Positions 1-7,677 of a stretch of DNA of 9,496 bases are shown piece after piece; the first letter of the stretch is position 1; every line of letters starts with the position of its first letter. Where the stretch lies: contig CAMWMW010000029.1 in assembly GCA_947175455.1 (NCBI GenBank), positions 1 to 9,496 on the forward strand, read 5' to 3'. The translations under genes were made by a program, and so were the position numbers. The notes under the pieces are model-generated. The model was given only the letters and a program-made list of their open reading frames with translations. It was not told where the DNA came from and ran no database searches. Source of the stretch: an uncultured Porphyromonadaceae bacterium (GTDB lineage Bacteria > Bacteroidota > Bacteroidia > Bacteroidales > Muribaculaceae).

Positions 1-71
1 TCTCATATCTTATATAACAACCGTTTTCGCAAAATTGCCATACGGATATACCGATAAATTCAATTTTTTTG

Positions 72-79
72 TAATTTTG
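72..79 (+). promoter_or_regulatory. Putative Bacteroidetes -7 element upstream of trpS
   Basis: TAATTTTG is an exact match to the Bacteroidetes sigma-ABfr -7 consensus TAnnTTTG. It lies about 80 bp before the likely trpS start. I see no TTTG -33 element at the usual 19-21 bp distance, so only half of the promoter is supported. The region between it and the gene is AT-rich and has no obvious attenuator, T-box or terminator structure. Confidence 0.45.
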
Positions 80-157
80 CATAAATAATCAAAATAAAGT
101 CGTCTGAACCTCATTTTGATATCGCGAACAAGTTTAAACAACATCAATAAGCAGACA

Positions 158-1222
158 ATGATAATGAATAATAATAAAAAAATTGTTCTGAGCGGAATCC
201 GCGCCACAGGCAATCTTCACCTCGGAAACTATTACGGAGCCTTGTCTAAGTTCGTCCGTATGCAAGACGATTATGACTGCCGTTACTTCGTTGCAGACCT
301 CCACGCGCTGACCACAGCTCCGAATCCCGACATTCTCCACGAAAATGTGAAGAATATCCTTGCCGAATACCTCGCCGCAGGACTTGATCCTGAAAAGAAC
401 ACCATATACGTGCAGAGCGACATCCCCGAAATCTCCGAAATGTATCTTCTTATGAACATGCATGTCGGCATCGGTGAACTGATGCGCACCGCATCATTCA
501 AGGACAAGGCACGCAAAGCGCTCGGCATCAATTCCGACAGCGACGAAATTGAGAAAGAGATCATCGGCAACCAGACCAACCAGCGTGTCAATGCCGGTCT
601 CCTCACCTACCCTACCCTCATGGCGGTTGACATATTGATTCACCATGCCGACTTCGTGCCTGTTGGAAAAGACCAGGAACAGCATCTTGAGCTGACACGC
701 CGCTTCGCGCGCCGCTTCAACTCCTTCTACAAGACAGAATATTTCGGAGAGCCTGTAAACTTCAACTTCGGAGGCGATGCCGTGAAAGTTCCCGGACTCG
801 ACGGCTCTGGAAAAATGGGAAAAAGCGAAGGAAACTGCATCTATCTCATCGACGATGAAAAAACACTCCGCAAGAAAGTCATGCGAGCCGTAACCGATGA
901 AGGACCGCAGACACCGGATTCGGAAATGAGCCAGCCGATAAAAAATATTTTCACTCTTCTCGAACTCGTCTCCGCGCCCGATGTCGTGAGGCACTTCCGC
1001 GACGCCTACGCCGACTGCTCCATCCGTTACGGAGACCTCAAGAAACAGCTCGCCGAAGACATACTCAAAGTCACATTGCCAATCCGCGAGCGCATCCTTG
1101 ACATACGCAGCAACGAGGAATACCTGTCACGCGTGGTTCGCCAAGGTGCCGAGCGCACACGCGAATATGCGGCGCAGACACTTAAAGACGTAAGGGAAAT
1201 AATGGGTATCCGCAAATTCTGA
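158..1222 (+). CDS. trpS: Tryptophanyl-tRNA synthetase (TrpRS)
   Basis: Class Ic aminoacyl-tRNA synthetase. It activates tryptophan with ATP and charges tRNA-Trp in the cytosol. The start at 158 gives 354 aa. The Rossmann fold begins at about residue 9 with the HIGH-type signature TGNLHLGN (HLGN at about 21-24). The segment HVGIGELMRTASFKDK follows, then VPVGKDQEQHLE (about 167-178) and the KMSKS loop as GSGKMGKSEGN (KMGKS at about 219-223). All are typical of bacterial TrpRS, and the length is normal. The frame extends upstream to a TTG at 116, but those residues have no family resemblance. ATG at 164 is an equally good start, and no Shine-Dalgarno sequence decides between them. The next gene starts 2 bp after the stop, so the two are probably cotranscribed and translationally coupled. 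No Trp leader peptide or T-box is visible upstream. Confidence 0.97.
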   Translation: MIMNNNKKIVLSGIRATGNLHLGNYYGALSKFVRMQDDYDCRYFVADLHALTTAPNPDILHENVKNILAEYLAAGLDPEKNTIYVQSDIPEISEMYLLMNMHVGIGELMRTASFKDKARKALGINSDSDEIEKEIIGNQTNQRVNAGLLTYPTLMAVDILIHHADFVPVGKDQEQHLELTRRFARRFNSFYKTEYFGEPVNFNFGGDAVKVPGLDGSGKMGKSEGNCIYLIDDEKTLRKKVMRAVTDEGPQTPDSEMSQPIKNIFTLLELVSAPDVVRHFRDAYADCSIRYGDLKKQLAEDILKVTLPIRERILDIRSNEEYLSRVVRQGAERTREYAAQTLKDVREIMGIRKF

Positions 1223-1224
1223 CC

Positions 1225-2451
1225 ATGGTTCTCAACTGGATCTGGATATCCTTTTTTCTCATAGCCTTCCTGATGGCAGCCGGACGCAGCCTTTTCGGAG
1301 GAGACCTTCAGGTGTGGAGCGACATCATGAACGCATCTTTCGACCAGGCGGCATTCGCATTCGAGATTTCTCTCGGACTCACCGGTGTGCTCACCTTGTG
1401 GCTGGGAATAATGAAAATCGGCGAGAAAGCGGGAGTCGTTGAATTTTTCGGACGACTCATCAGCCCCTTCTTCTCGCGGCTGTTTCCCGGCATACCCAAA
1501 GGACATCCGGCAATGGGAGCCATATTCATGAACATATCCGCCAACATGCTCGGTCTCGACAATGCGGCGACACCCATGGGATTGAAGGCGATGCAGGAGA
1601 TGCAGAGCCTCAACCCCAGGAAAGACACCGCCACCGATGCCATGATCATGTTTCTGGTGCTGAACAGCTCCGGACTCTGCCTGATACCGATAAGCATAAT
1701 GATGTATCGGGCACAAGGGGGAGCCGCAAACCCCACCGACATATTTATACCAATACTTGTTGCCACGGCAATAGCCACAATCGTCGGTCTCACAGCTTTG
1801 TGCATAAAGCAGAAAATCAGAATGGACCGGGTGATATGGGGATGGCTTGCCGCCATAGCCGCGGCGGTAGGCGGCATAACGTTCTTCTTTGCCAGCCTGC
1901 CCGCTGAAAAAGTGAGAATATACAGCACATTCGGAGCAAACCTCATTCTTTTCAGCGTAATAATCGCATTCCTGCTCGCCGGTGTGAGACGCCGGCTAAG
2001 GGTATATGACACCTTTATAGAAGGCGCAAAAGAGGGTTTTCACACGGCAGTGATGATAATACCCTACCTTGTGGCGATACTTGTGGCAATCGGGATGTTC
2101 CGGGCTTCAGGAGCATTGGATGCATTCACAGGGTGGGTTGAAAATCTTGTTGCCTGGTTGGGATTTGACACCCGCTGGGTAGGAGCGCTTCCCACCATGC
2201 TCATGAAACCGCTCAGCGGCAGCGGCAGCTGCGCCATGATGCTCGACGTAATGAAAACCCACGGAGCCGATGCCTTCGTAAGCAAGCTCGCCGCAGCTGT
2301 ACGCGGTTCCACCGACACCACATTCTATATCCTCGCCGTTTATTTCGGTTCCGTCGGAGTATCCAGGACACGCTATGCAGCCGGATATGCACTGCTCGCC
2401 GACATCACCGGAGCTGTCGCAGCCATCGCAGTTGCCTACCTATTCTTCTGA
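1225..2451 (+). CDS. Fused SpmA/SpmB-type spore maturation family membrane protein (nucleoside-recognition Gate domains)
   Basis: A 408-aa inner-membrane protein joining the two spore maturation proteins in one chain. The SpmA-like half (about 1-200) carries NISANMLGLDNAATPMGLKAM (about 103-122, quoted in part here as GLDNAATPMGLKAM). The SpmB-like half (about 230-408) carries PLSGSGS (329-335) and GSTDTTFYILAVYFGSVG (361-378), the hallmark of the Gate/nucleoside-recognition family. Several hydrophobic helices are evident: N-terminus, about 45-62, 140-160, 172-195, 205-224, 236-253, 275-292 and 385-408. In Bacillus, SpmA and SpmB are separate and affect spore core dehydration. Fused versions occur in non-sporulating Bacteroidetes, where the role is not established; small-molecule transport or gating is the usual guess. 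Start ATG is 2 bp after the trpS stop with no Shine-Dalgarno, which suggests coupling to trpS. Confidence 0.9.
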   Translation: MVLNWIWISFFLIAFLMAAGRSLFGGDLQVWSDIMNASFDQAAFAFEISLGLTGVLTLWLGIMKIGEKAGVVEFFGRLISPFFSRLFPGIPKGHPAMGAIFMNISANMLGLDNAATPMGLKAMQEMQSLNPRKDTATDAMIMFLVLNSSGLCLIPISIMMYRAQGGAANPTDIFIPILVATAIATIVGLTALCIKQKIRMDRVIWGWLAAIAAAVGGITFFFASLPAEKVRIYSTFGANLILFSVIIAFLLAGVRRRLRVYDTFIEGAKEGFHTAVMIIPYLVAILVAIGMFRASGALDAFTGWVENLVAWLGFDTRWVGALPTMLMKPLSGSGSCAMMLDVMKTHGADAFVSKLAAAVRGSTDTTFYILAVYFGSVGVSRTRYAAGYALLADITGAVAAIAVAYLFF

Positions 2452-2476
2452 ACCGCACGCCATACAGCATCATATC

Positions 2477-2987
2477 ATGTCAAAAGCAGCATTAAAGAAA
2501 GCCCTCAGGGATATTGACAGAGACGGACTCGCGGAAATCATCTGCGAGATGTATGACGCACGCCCCGAAGCCAGGGAATACCTTGAATTCTGGGTCAATC
2601 CGGATGCCGACAAGGAACTTGACAAATACAAGCGAAAGATATTCAGGATTCTGTTCATATCTGACGGCAAACCCCGCAAGTCCCGGATTCACAGATATAA
2701 AGACACGCATAAAATACTTCAGTTCACTTTGCATCGACCCGGAAAAGACAGCAGACCTCATGCTCTACGTTCTTGAGCTTTATCGCATGTGGCTGTTGGA
2801 ACGCAGGCGCATCATGAGCCATCAGACCCGTGTCGAAAAACTTATCGCCGAAACGGAAACCTATATCGGAAGTCATGCACTCGAAGACATGTTCGGTCTC
2901 AGACTCGAACGCGTCCGTGAAGAACTAAATGATATTTTCCTGCGCGGCGACGCTCCCGCACGCAAAGGGTGGCGACACTGGTGGTAA
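2477..2987 (+). pseudogene. DUF6155-like small protein, split by a frameshift
   Basis: Begins MSKAALKKALRDIDRDGLAE, 25 bp after the SpmAB-like stop. This resembles the N-terminus of DUF6155, a small cytoplasmic Bacteroidetes family of unknown function (family name from memory). The first frame reads sensibly through DGKPRKSRI and then turns into low-complexity nonsense ending at a TGA at 2774-2776. The +1 frame continues naturally from about 2691 with TDIKTRIKYF, IDPEKTADLML and a helical charged C-terminus ending GWRHWW at 2987. Skipping one base near 2690 (or restoring two) gives one product of about 169-170 aa, about what I expect for the family. The switch lies somewhere in 2670-2693, which includes a CCCC and a CCC run. 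I see no classical programmed slip site. It could be a real inactivating indel, a sequencing error or, less likely, recoding. No function is assigned. Confidence 0.75.
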
Positions 2988-3034
2988 GAATTGCGGCAAC
3001 CGATTATAATATGTCGAAAAACATATAAAAAATA

Positions 3035-3065
3035 TTTGTCGGTTAATTACAAATTCCTAAATTTA
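3035..3065 (+). promoter_or_regulatory. Bacteroidetes-type promoter for ald
   Basis: TTTG at 3035-3038 is followed, after a 19-bp spacer, by TAAATTTA at 3058-3065. The second element matches TAnnTTTG in all but the last base. Spacing and sequence fit the Bacteroidetes primary sigma factor. Initiation a few bases downstream would give a leader of about 40-45 nt before the ald ATG at 3115. The start has no Shine-Dalgarno and an A/T/C-rich leader, as is usual in this phylum. Confidence 0.65.
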
Positions 3066-3114
3066 CCGCGCAGAAAGAAATTTTGCGTATCCTTTAACCT
3101 AAATCCATACTACC

Positions 3115-4221
3115 ATGAAAATCGGAATCCCAAAGGAGATTAAAAACAATGAGAACAGAGTTGGCGCGACCCCTGCCGGTGTCAAAGAACTTGTGGCACA
3201 CGGTCACGAAGTGTTTGTGCAGCATACTGCCGGAGAAGGCAGCGGATTCTCAGACGAAGAGTACATGGCGGCGGGAGCCACCATTCTTCCCACTATTGAA
3301 GATGTTTATGCCACAGCCGAGATGATCATCAAGGTTAAAGAGCCGATCAAGCCCGAGTATAAACTGATACGCAAGGACCAGGTATTGTTCACCTATTTCC
3401 ATTTTGCCTGCGACCGCGAGCTTACCGAAGCGATGATGGAGGCTGGTGCCGTGTGCATAGCATATGAGACCGTCACAGACCGTGAGCGCCGTCTTCCGCT
3501 CCTTGTTCCCATGAGCGAGGTTGCCGGACGCATGTCGATTCAGGAAGGTGCGAGATTCCTTGAGAAGCCTCAGGGAGGACGCGGAGTCCTGCTTGGAGGC
3601 GTTCCGGGTGTGAAACCTGCCAAAGTGCTTGTGCTCGGAGCCGGTGTGGTTGGCCGTAACGCAGCCCTTATGGCGGCAGGACTTGGAGCCGATGTTACCA
3701 TTACCGACATTTCACTTCCCACATTACGCCATTGCGCGGAAGTCATGCCCCGCAATGTAAAAACGCTCTTCTCTTCCCGACACAACATCGAGCAGGAACT
3801 GCCCGACACCGATCTCGTAGTCGGTTCCGTGCTTGTTCCCGGAGCCAAGGCACCCCATCTTGTCACAGCCGACATGGTAAAACTCATGCGTCCCGGTTCA
3901 GTGATGGTAGACGTTGCCGTTGACCAGGGGGGATGTTTCGAGACAACGCATCCCACCACTCACTCCGAACCCACATACGTTGTTGACGGAGTCATACAAT
4001 ATGCAGTGGCAAATATTCCGGGTGCCGTACCCTACACCTCGACCCTGGCACTCACAAACGCCACTATGCCTTACGCCCTCCGGCTCGCCGACCTCGGCTG
4101 GACAGAGGCATGCCGCAGAGACCCGGGACTTGCGGAAGGAGTCAACATGGTCGACGGGAAAATCACCTACAAGGCAGTTGCCGAAGCATTCGGCTTCCCC
4201 TACACGCCTCTTGAACTCTGA
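3115..4221 (+). CDS. ald: Alanine dehydrogenase
   Basis: NAD-dependent L-alanine dehydrogenase (EC 1.4.1.1). It interconverts L-alanine and pyruvate plus ammonia in the cytosol and serves alanine catabolism or ammonium assimilation. The 368-aa length is normal. The N-terminus MKIGIPKEIKNNENRVGATP is diagnostic. The expected substrate and catalytic residues are present: Arg15, Lys75 (in IKVKEP) and His96 (in YFHFA). The NAD-binding Rossmann motif is VLVLGAGVVGRNAALMAAGL (about 174-193), ending in an acidic residue in TITD. The catalytic Asp lies in VDVAVDQGGCFE (about 265-276). The C-terminal part has the conserved VANIPGAVPYTST segment. It has its own promoter and a strong terminator, so it is probably monocistronic, and it converges with the hydrolase operon. 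Pyridine nucleotide transhydrogenase alpha subunit is a related family, but the length and the AVDQGG segment fit Ald. Confidence 0.97.
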   Translation: MKIGIPKEIKNNENRVGATPAGVKELVAHGHEVFVQHTAGEGSGFSDEEYMAAGATILPTIEDVYATAEMIIKVKEPIKPEYKLIRKDQVLFTYFHFACDRELTEAMMEAGAVCIAYETVTDRERRLPLLVPMSEVAGRMSIQEGARFLEKPQGGRGVLLGGVPGVKPAKVLVLGAGVVGRNAALMAAGLGADVTITDISLPTLRHCAEVMPRNVKTLFSSRHNIEQELPDTDLVVGSVLVPGAKAPHLVTADMVKLMRPGSVMVDVAVDQGGCFETTHPTTHSEPTYVVDGVIQYAVANIPGAVPYTSTLALTNATMPYALRLADLGWTEACRRDPGLAEGVNMVDGKITYKAVAEAFGFPYTPLEL

Positions 4222-4239
4222 CCGGCATCTCACATACGC

Positions 4240-4281
4240 AAAACGGCAGGCGCATTCATCGGATGCGCCTGCCGCAGTTTT
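4240..4281. terminator. Bidirectional intrinsic terminator between ald and the convergent hydrolase operon
   Basis: A perfect 12-bp GC-rich stem pairs CGGCAGGCGCAT (4244-4255) with ATGCGCCTGCCG (4263-4274) around a 7-nt loop. It is flanked by AAAA at 4240-4243 and TTTT at 4278-4281, so it can terminate transcripts arriving from either side. It sits 18 bp after the ald stop and about 40 bp beyond the stop of the convergent hydrolase gene, the expected place for a shared terminator. Confidence 0.88.
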
Positions 4282-4320
4282 ATGCACCTGCCCGGATTCT
4301 TCACGTGGCAGGATTTGATT

Positions 4321-5949
4321 CTATTCCATAAACATTTTCACACGGTTCCATTTTCCATCAAGCGCATCGGGCACACAATCATCCTCCTCGCTCCCCTTCA
4401 GAGATGCGAACTGAGACTTGCTCCAGATAAACGGTTCATGTCTTACGGATGCAGTCCCGAACTTCATCCAGAACGACCGCTTGTCGCCTGTCAGCGAAGG
4501 TTTTCTTGAAAGTGAGCCAAGAACATCCTTAATCATTTCTGCAGAGAACGCCTTGGCATCGACAGAGCCGTCGGGACGGACGCGAGGCATCTCCGTTGTG
4601 CCGTAACCAAGATCCCACCTGCCATATACAGAAAGCGGCTCCCTCTCTTCGGTATAAGTGACCAGAGCCTTTGCCGACTCCATGTCGGTAACGGTATCAA
4701 TTCTGTCCCACAGCTGGTTCCGTCGCATCGGACGCAGATTCATGCTCTCAAGCTCATATCCTACCCACCAGGACACCGGCTGATTGACCCCGAATATATG
4801 CGTCGGCGTGATCAGATGGTGGTCATAATCAAGATGCGTCGGGACATACCCGGTGGAATCCTTTACAGTTACCGATTTGCCGTCTGCCTTGAAAAGCACG
4901 AACCTGTTGTAGCTCATGTCAAGCAGACCGATTTCGCCGGTTTTTGAATCAATCACATGATAACCGTTAAGATAGGTGCCGGTATTGTCCATTGTGCAGA
5001 AATCGTAAAACTCATCTATATTGCGCGCGAACTGCTCCGCGGCAGCCGACCTGTAAGCAAGCCATATTCCGTCGACCTTCGGCTCGTTATACAGGTCTAC
5101 ATGCGTTGTCTCATTGAACCCTATGCCGTTGCCGTTGAATCCAAAATCAGTATTCGAACCGAACTGACCGGGACAATTGGCATTCTGTGTCACGAAATCA
5201 GTGCCGATGCAGTAAGTTACAGCGCAAGACTGCGCCCAGAAACAACACCACGAATTATGTGTCCAGAACACATTCCGGTCAGGCATCAGTTTCGTGAAGG
5301 ATGTGCAGGAATAACGCTTGGTCTCCGGTTTCTTCTTTGCCGTGCCATACCCCATCACCAGACCGATCTTGTCACCGATGCAATCGAACAGATCATACTG
5401 GGTGTTTATGAAAATCACATCAAGGAATGTAAGCGGATCATCATAGGCTCCCAGAACGTTCTGCTCCGCCGGGAAAGAAGATAGTCTCAGATCCCCGACC
5501 GCAACCTCCTTGCGAGGCTGCGCGCCTGTGGCACCCTCGTAAATGCCAAGCTGACGGAACATCAGACGCATGATTTTCTGCATCTTCAGATCATCCTTTT
5601 CGCGTTCCACAAGGTCACACAGATAGTTGTAATTCCGAGCTACCGTCTCACCGGCTGCCTTAAGATACTCAGGTTTGATTTCTATGGATATCGCATCCTG
5701 GGGGGTTGACCCCACAAGGAAATTGAACCATGAATTGTTTCGTGTCGCCAGAATCGTTTTTCCGGTCTGGACTTTTCCCTGAACATATCCCGCGTTATAC
5801 TCATTCTGGAATATGCTCACATCCGGATTCTGCGCGTAGACAGCATAATTCCAGTTATTGTCGACACACTGCGCGAATCCGCAAGTGTACTCGTCAAGAA
5901 CGAACTGAGTGGGTTCCGTGTTCTTGAAATCAGGTGTGTATTTAGCCAT
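4321..5949 (-). CDS. Phospholipase B-like Ntn hydrolase, second tandem copy
   Basis: A 542-aa protein resembling the phospholipase B-like family (PLBD1/PLBD2, Pfam PF04916; MEROPS C95), whose members self-cleave to expose an N-terminal Cys nucleophile that hydrolyses ester or amide bonds. N-terminal landmarks are NNWNYAVYAQ (31-40) and YNAGYVQGKVQT (51-62), like the family's AGYxEG region. Predicted nucleophile Cys215 (SCTSF) is followed 16 residues later by His231 in THNSW, the family's HNTW motif. Then come CPGQFGSNTDFGFNG (259-273) and GFNETT (277-282), matching the PG..S.DDF and ETT blocks; DNTGTYLNGYHVID (321-334), matching SGTYNNQWMIVD; RPDGSVDAKAF (458-468), matching HGGIDVK; and a final PFIWS block. 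No signal peptide or membrane segment is visible, so cytosolic. It lies 18 bp after its paralogue's stop, clearly in the same operon. Substrate unknown; C45-type acyltransferase/amidase is the main alternative within the same fold. Confidence 0.85.
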   Translation of the reverse strand: MAKYTPDFKNTEPTQFVLDEYTCGFAQCVDNNWNYAVYAQNPDVSIFQNEYNAGYVQGKVQTGKTILATRNNSWFNFLVGSTPQDAISIEIKPEYLKAAGETVARNYNYLCDLVEREKDDLKMQKIMRLMFRQLGIYEGATGAQPRKEVAVGDLRLSSFPAEQNVLGAYDDPLTFLDVIFINTQYDLFDCIGDKIGLVMGYGTAKKKPETKRYSCTSFTKLMPDRNVFWTHNSWCCFWAQSCAVTYCIGTDFVTQNANCPGQFGSNTDFGFNGNGIGFNETTHVDLYNEPKVDGIWLAYRSAAAEQFARNIDEFYDFCTMDNTGTYLNGYHVIDSKTGEIGLLDMSYNRFVLFKADGKSVTVKDSTGYVPTHLDYDHHLITPTHIFGVNQPVSWWVGYELESMNLRPMRRNQLWDRIDTVTDMESAKALVTYTEEREPLSVYGRWDLGYGTTEMPRVRPDGSVDAKAFSAEMIKDVLGSLSRKPSLTGDKRSFWMKFGTASVRHEPFIWSKSQFASLKGSEEDDCVPDALDGKWNRVKMFME

Positions 5950-5967
5950 GACTGTTTAAGCTTTAAA

Positions 5968-7611
5968 TTATTCCATAAACATTTTGACACGGTTCCATCT
6001 GCCGTCGATCACATCCGGGATGCAGTCAACCTCCTCCGGCTGCTTGAAAGAAGCCCAGACAGACCCGGACCAGCTGAATGGAGAACCATCAATATAGGGA
6101 CTGCCGAATTTCATCCAGAACGAAGTCTTTGAACCGCTCTTCGATGGTTTCATGGTCAATGAAGCCAGAACCTCCTTTATCTCCTCTGTTCCGAAAACCT
6201 TGGCATCAATGGATCCGTGAGGCTGATAACGCAGCATCTCCGATGTCCCGTAATTCTTGTCCCATCTTCCCGCAATTGAAATAGGCTCAAGACTCTCGTT
6301 ATAGGTAATAAGAGACTTCGCGCTCTCCATATCGCTCACGTTGCCGATATTGCGGTAAAGCTGATAACGGCGTTTCGGGGCACCGTCAATTGTCTGCAGC
6401 TCACGCCATATCCGCTTGTACACAGGTATGTTGCACCCGAGAACATGGTTTTCTGTAACCATATGATGGTCATAATCGAGGAAGCATGGAGTATAGCCCG
6501 TAGAATCCGATACAGTCAGCTTCTCGCCGTCAGCTTTGAAAAGAGCGAAACGCGCATAACTCATATCAATCATTCCGAACTCCCCCTTGTAGGCATCCAC
6601 GACCATATACGCATTCAGATAAGTTCCAGTGTTGTCAAGTCTCACATAATCATAAAACTCATCTATTGAACGTGAGAAATGTTCCGCAGCCGCAGCGCGC
6701 CATGTCAGCCATATTCCCTCGGTCTTGGACTCGTTGTAGAAATAAGTCTCCGTGGTCTCGTTGAAACCGATTCCATGCCCGTTGAAACCGAAGTCCGTGT
6801 TAGAGCCGAACTGACCCGGACAGAAACAGTTCTGGGTTATGAAATCCTCGCCGACAACATAAGTCACGGCACACGTCTGCGCCATGAAACAGCACCAGCT
6901 CGTATGCGCCCAGAGAATCTCGCCGTTGTCAAGCTTCGTCACGAAACCTGAGCAATGGTCAGCGTTTTTCTTCTCCTCGCCTCCCGTCAAAGTATGATCA
7001 AGAACATCCTGCTCAAGACGGTTGAGCGACACCCCGAGGGGTTTGGCTATGGCATCCCAGAGATCCATCTGTGCGTTAAGGAAATAGATGTCAAGAAATG
7101 TCAGAGGCTCATCTCCAGAGTGAAGCACTGCGTCATCAGGCTTCATCGAGGAAAGTTTCAGATCCTGGAATCCTACATTAGCAAGAGGCTCCTTGTCTGA
7201 GGCGCCATGGTATATTCCGAGCATGCGGAACATCAGACGCACAATGCTTATTGTCTTCTCCTCCTTGAGGTTCTTTTCCGCCCAGTCAGTAAGATAATTG
7301 TAGTTTTTCACCAAAGCCGCTCCCGCGATATTTAGTCCGTCGGGAGGAATCTCGGTTGAATTTGCCCCCGGGCCTTCATCAAGCACGTACCAGCGCCAGG
7401 TATTGTTGCGCGTCGCCTTTATGACATGACTGGTCTGCACCTTTCCCTGCACATAGCCGGCGTTATACTCGTTCTGAAACACGCTTGCCTCGGGATCCTG
7501 CGCATATACCGCATAGTTCCAGTTGTTGTCTACGCACTGGGAATACCCCCGGGTATATTCGTTAAGCACGAATTCCACCGGCTCGGTATTCTTGAATTTT
7601 TGTGTTTTCAT
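5968..7611 (-). CDS. Phospholipase B-like Ntn hydrolase, first tandem copy
   Basis: A 547-aa paralogue of the downstream gene, with roughly half the residues identical by eye and collinear throughout. The family landmarks are clear: YNAGYVQGKVQT (49-60); predicted autocleavage site and nucleophile Cys220 in DHCSGF; His236 in AHTSW exactly 16 residues later; CPGQFGSNTDFGFNG (264-278); GFNETT; DNTGTYLNAYMVVD (326-339); PHGSIDAKVF (464-473); and PFSWSGS near the C-terminus (511-517), as in eukaryotic PLBD2. This copy keeps the His of the HG-I-D-K motif (His465), which is Asp in the second copy. The N-terminus MKTQKFKNTEPVEF has no signal peptide, so a cytosolic enzyme is expected. An Ntn amidase, esterase or phospholipase B activity is inferred from the family; the substrate is unknown. 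It follows the MFS gene by 66 bp with no terminator between them, suggesting uptake and hydrolysis of one compound class. Confidence 0.87.
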   Translation of the reverse strand: MKTQKFKNTEPVEFVLNEYTRGYSQCVDNNWNYAVYAQDPEASVFQNEYNAGYVQGKVQTSHVIKATRNNTWRWYVLDEGPGANSTEIPPDGLNIAGAALVKNYNYLTDWAEKNLKEEKTISIVRLMFRMLGIYHGASDKEPLANVGFQDLKLSSMKPDDAVLHSGDEPLTFLDIYFLNAQMDLWDAIAKPLGVSLNRLEQDVLDHTLTGGEEKKNADHCSGFVTKLDNGEILWAHTSWCCFMAQTCAVTYVVGEDFITQNCFCPGQFGSNTDFGFNGHGIGFNETTETYFYNESKTEGIWLTWRAAAAEHFSRSIDEFYDYVRLDNTGTYLNAYMVVDAYKGEFGMIDMSYARFALFKADGEKLTVSDSTGYTPCFLDYDHHMVTENHVLGCNIPVYKRIWRELQTIDGAPKRRYQLYRNIGNVSDMESAKSLITYNESLEPISIAGRWDKNYGTSEMLRYQPHGSIDAKVFGTEEIKEVLASLTMKPSKSGSKTSFWMKFGSPYIDGSPFSWSGSVWASFKQPEEVDCIPDVIDGRWNRVKMFME

Positions 7612-7677
7612 AATAGGTAATTAATAATTAAGCGGTTGATAAATAATATATATTGTCTGACAACTTCTTGTTCTGTA

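Noticed and set aside
116..157. Longer trpS start at TTG 116
   Set aside because: The extra 14 residues do not resemble TrpRS, and TTG starts are uncommon here; ATG 158 or 164 fits the family N-terminus.
2375..2476. Upstream extension of the small gene into the SpmAB-like coding region
   Set aside because: The extension overlaps conserved SpmAB codons in another frame; the recognisable protein begins at MSKAALKK (2477).
2998..3044. Nested inverted repeats (AACCGA/TCGGTT and ATATGT/ACATAT) as a terminator after the small gene
   Set aside because: Stems are only 6 bp, AT-rich inside, with no following T-run, and they overlap the ald promoter; an operator is possible but unsupported.
4957..5484. 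175-codon open frame on the plus strand inside the second hydrolase
   Set aside because: It is a shadow of the minus-strand gene, whose family motifs are unmistakable; the plus-strand translation has none.
5968..7611. Bile salt hydrolase or penicillin V acylase (C59)
   Set aside because: Those begin with a Met-Cys nucleophile and are about 320-350 aa; here the Cys is internal at 220 and the C-terminal blocks match the phospholipase B-like family.
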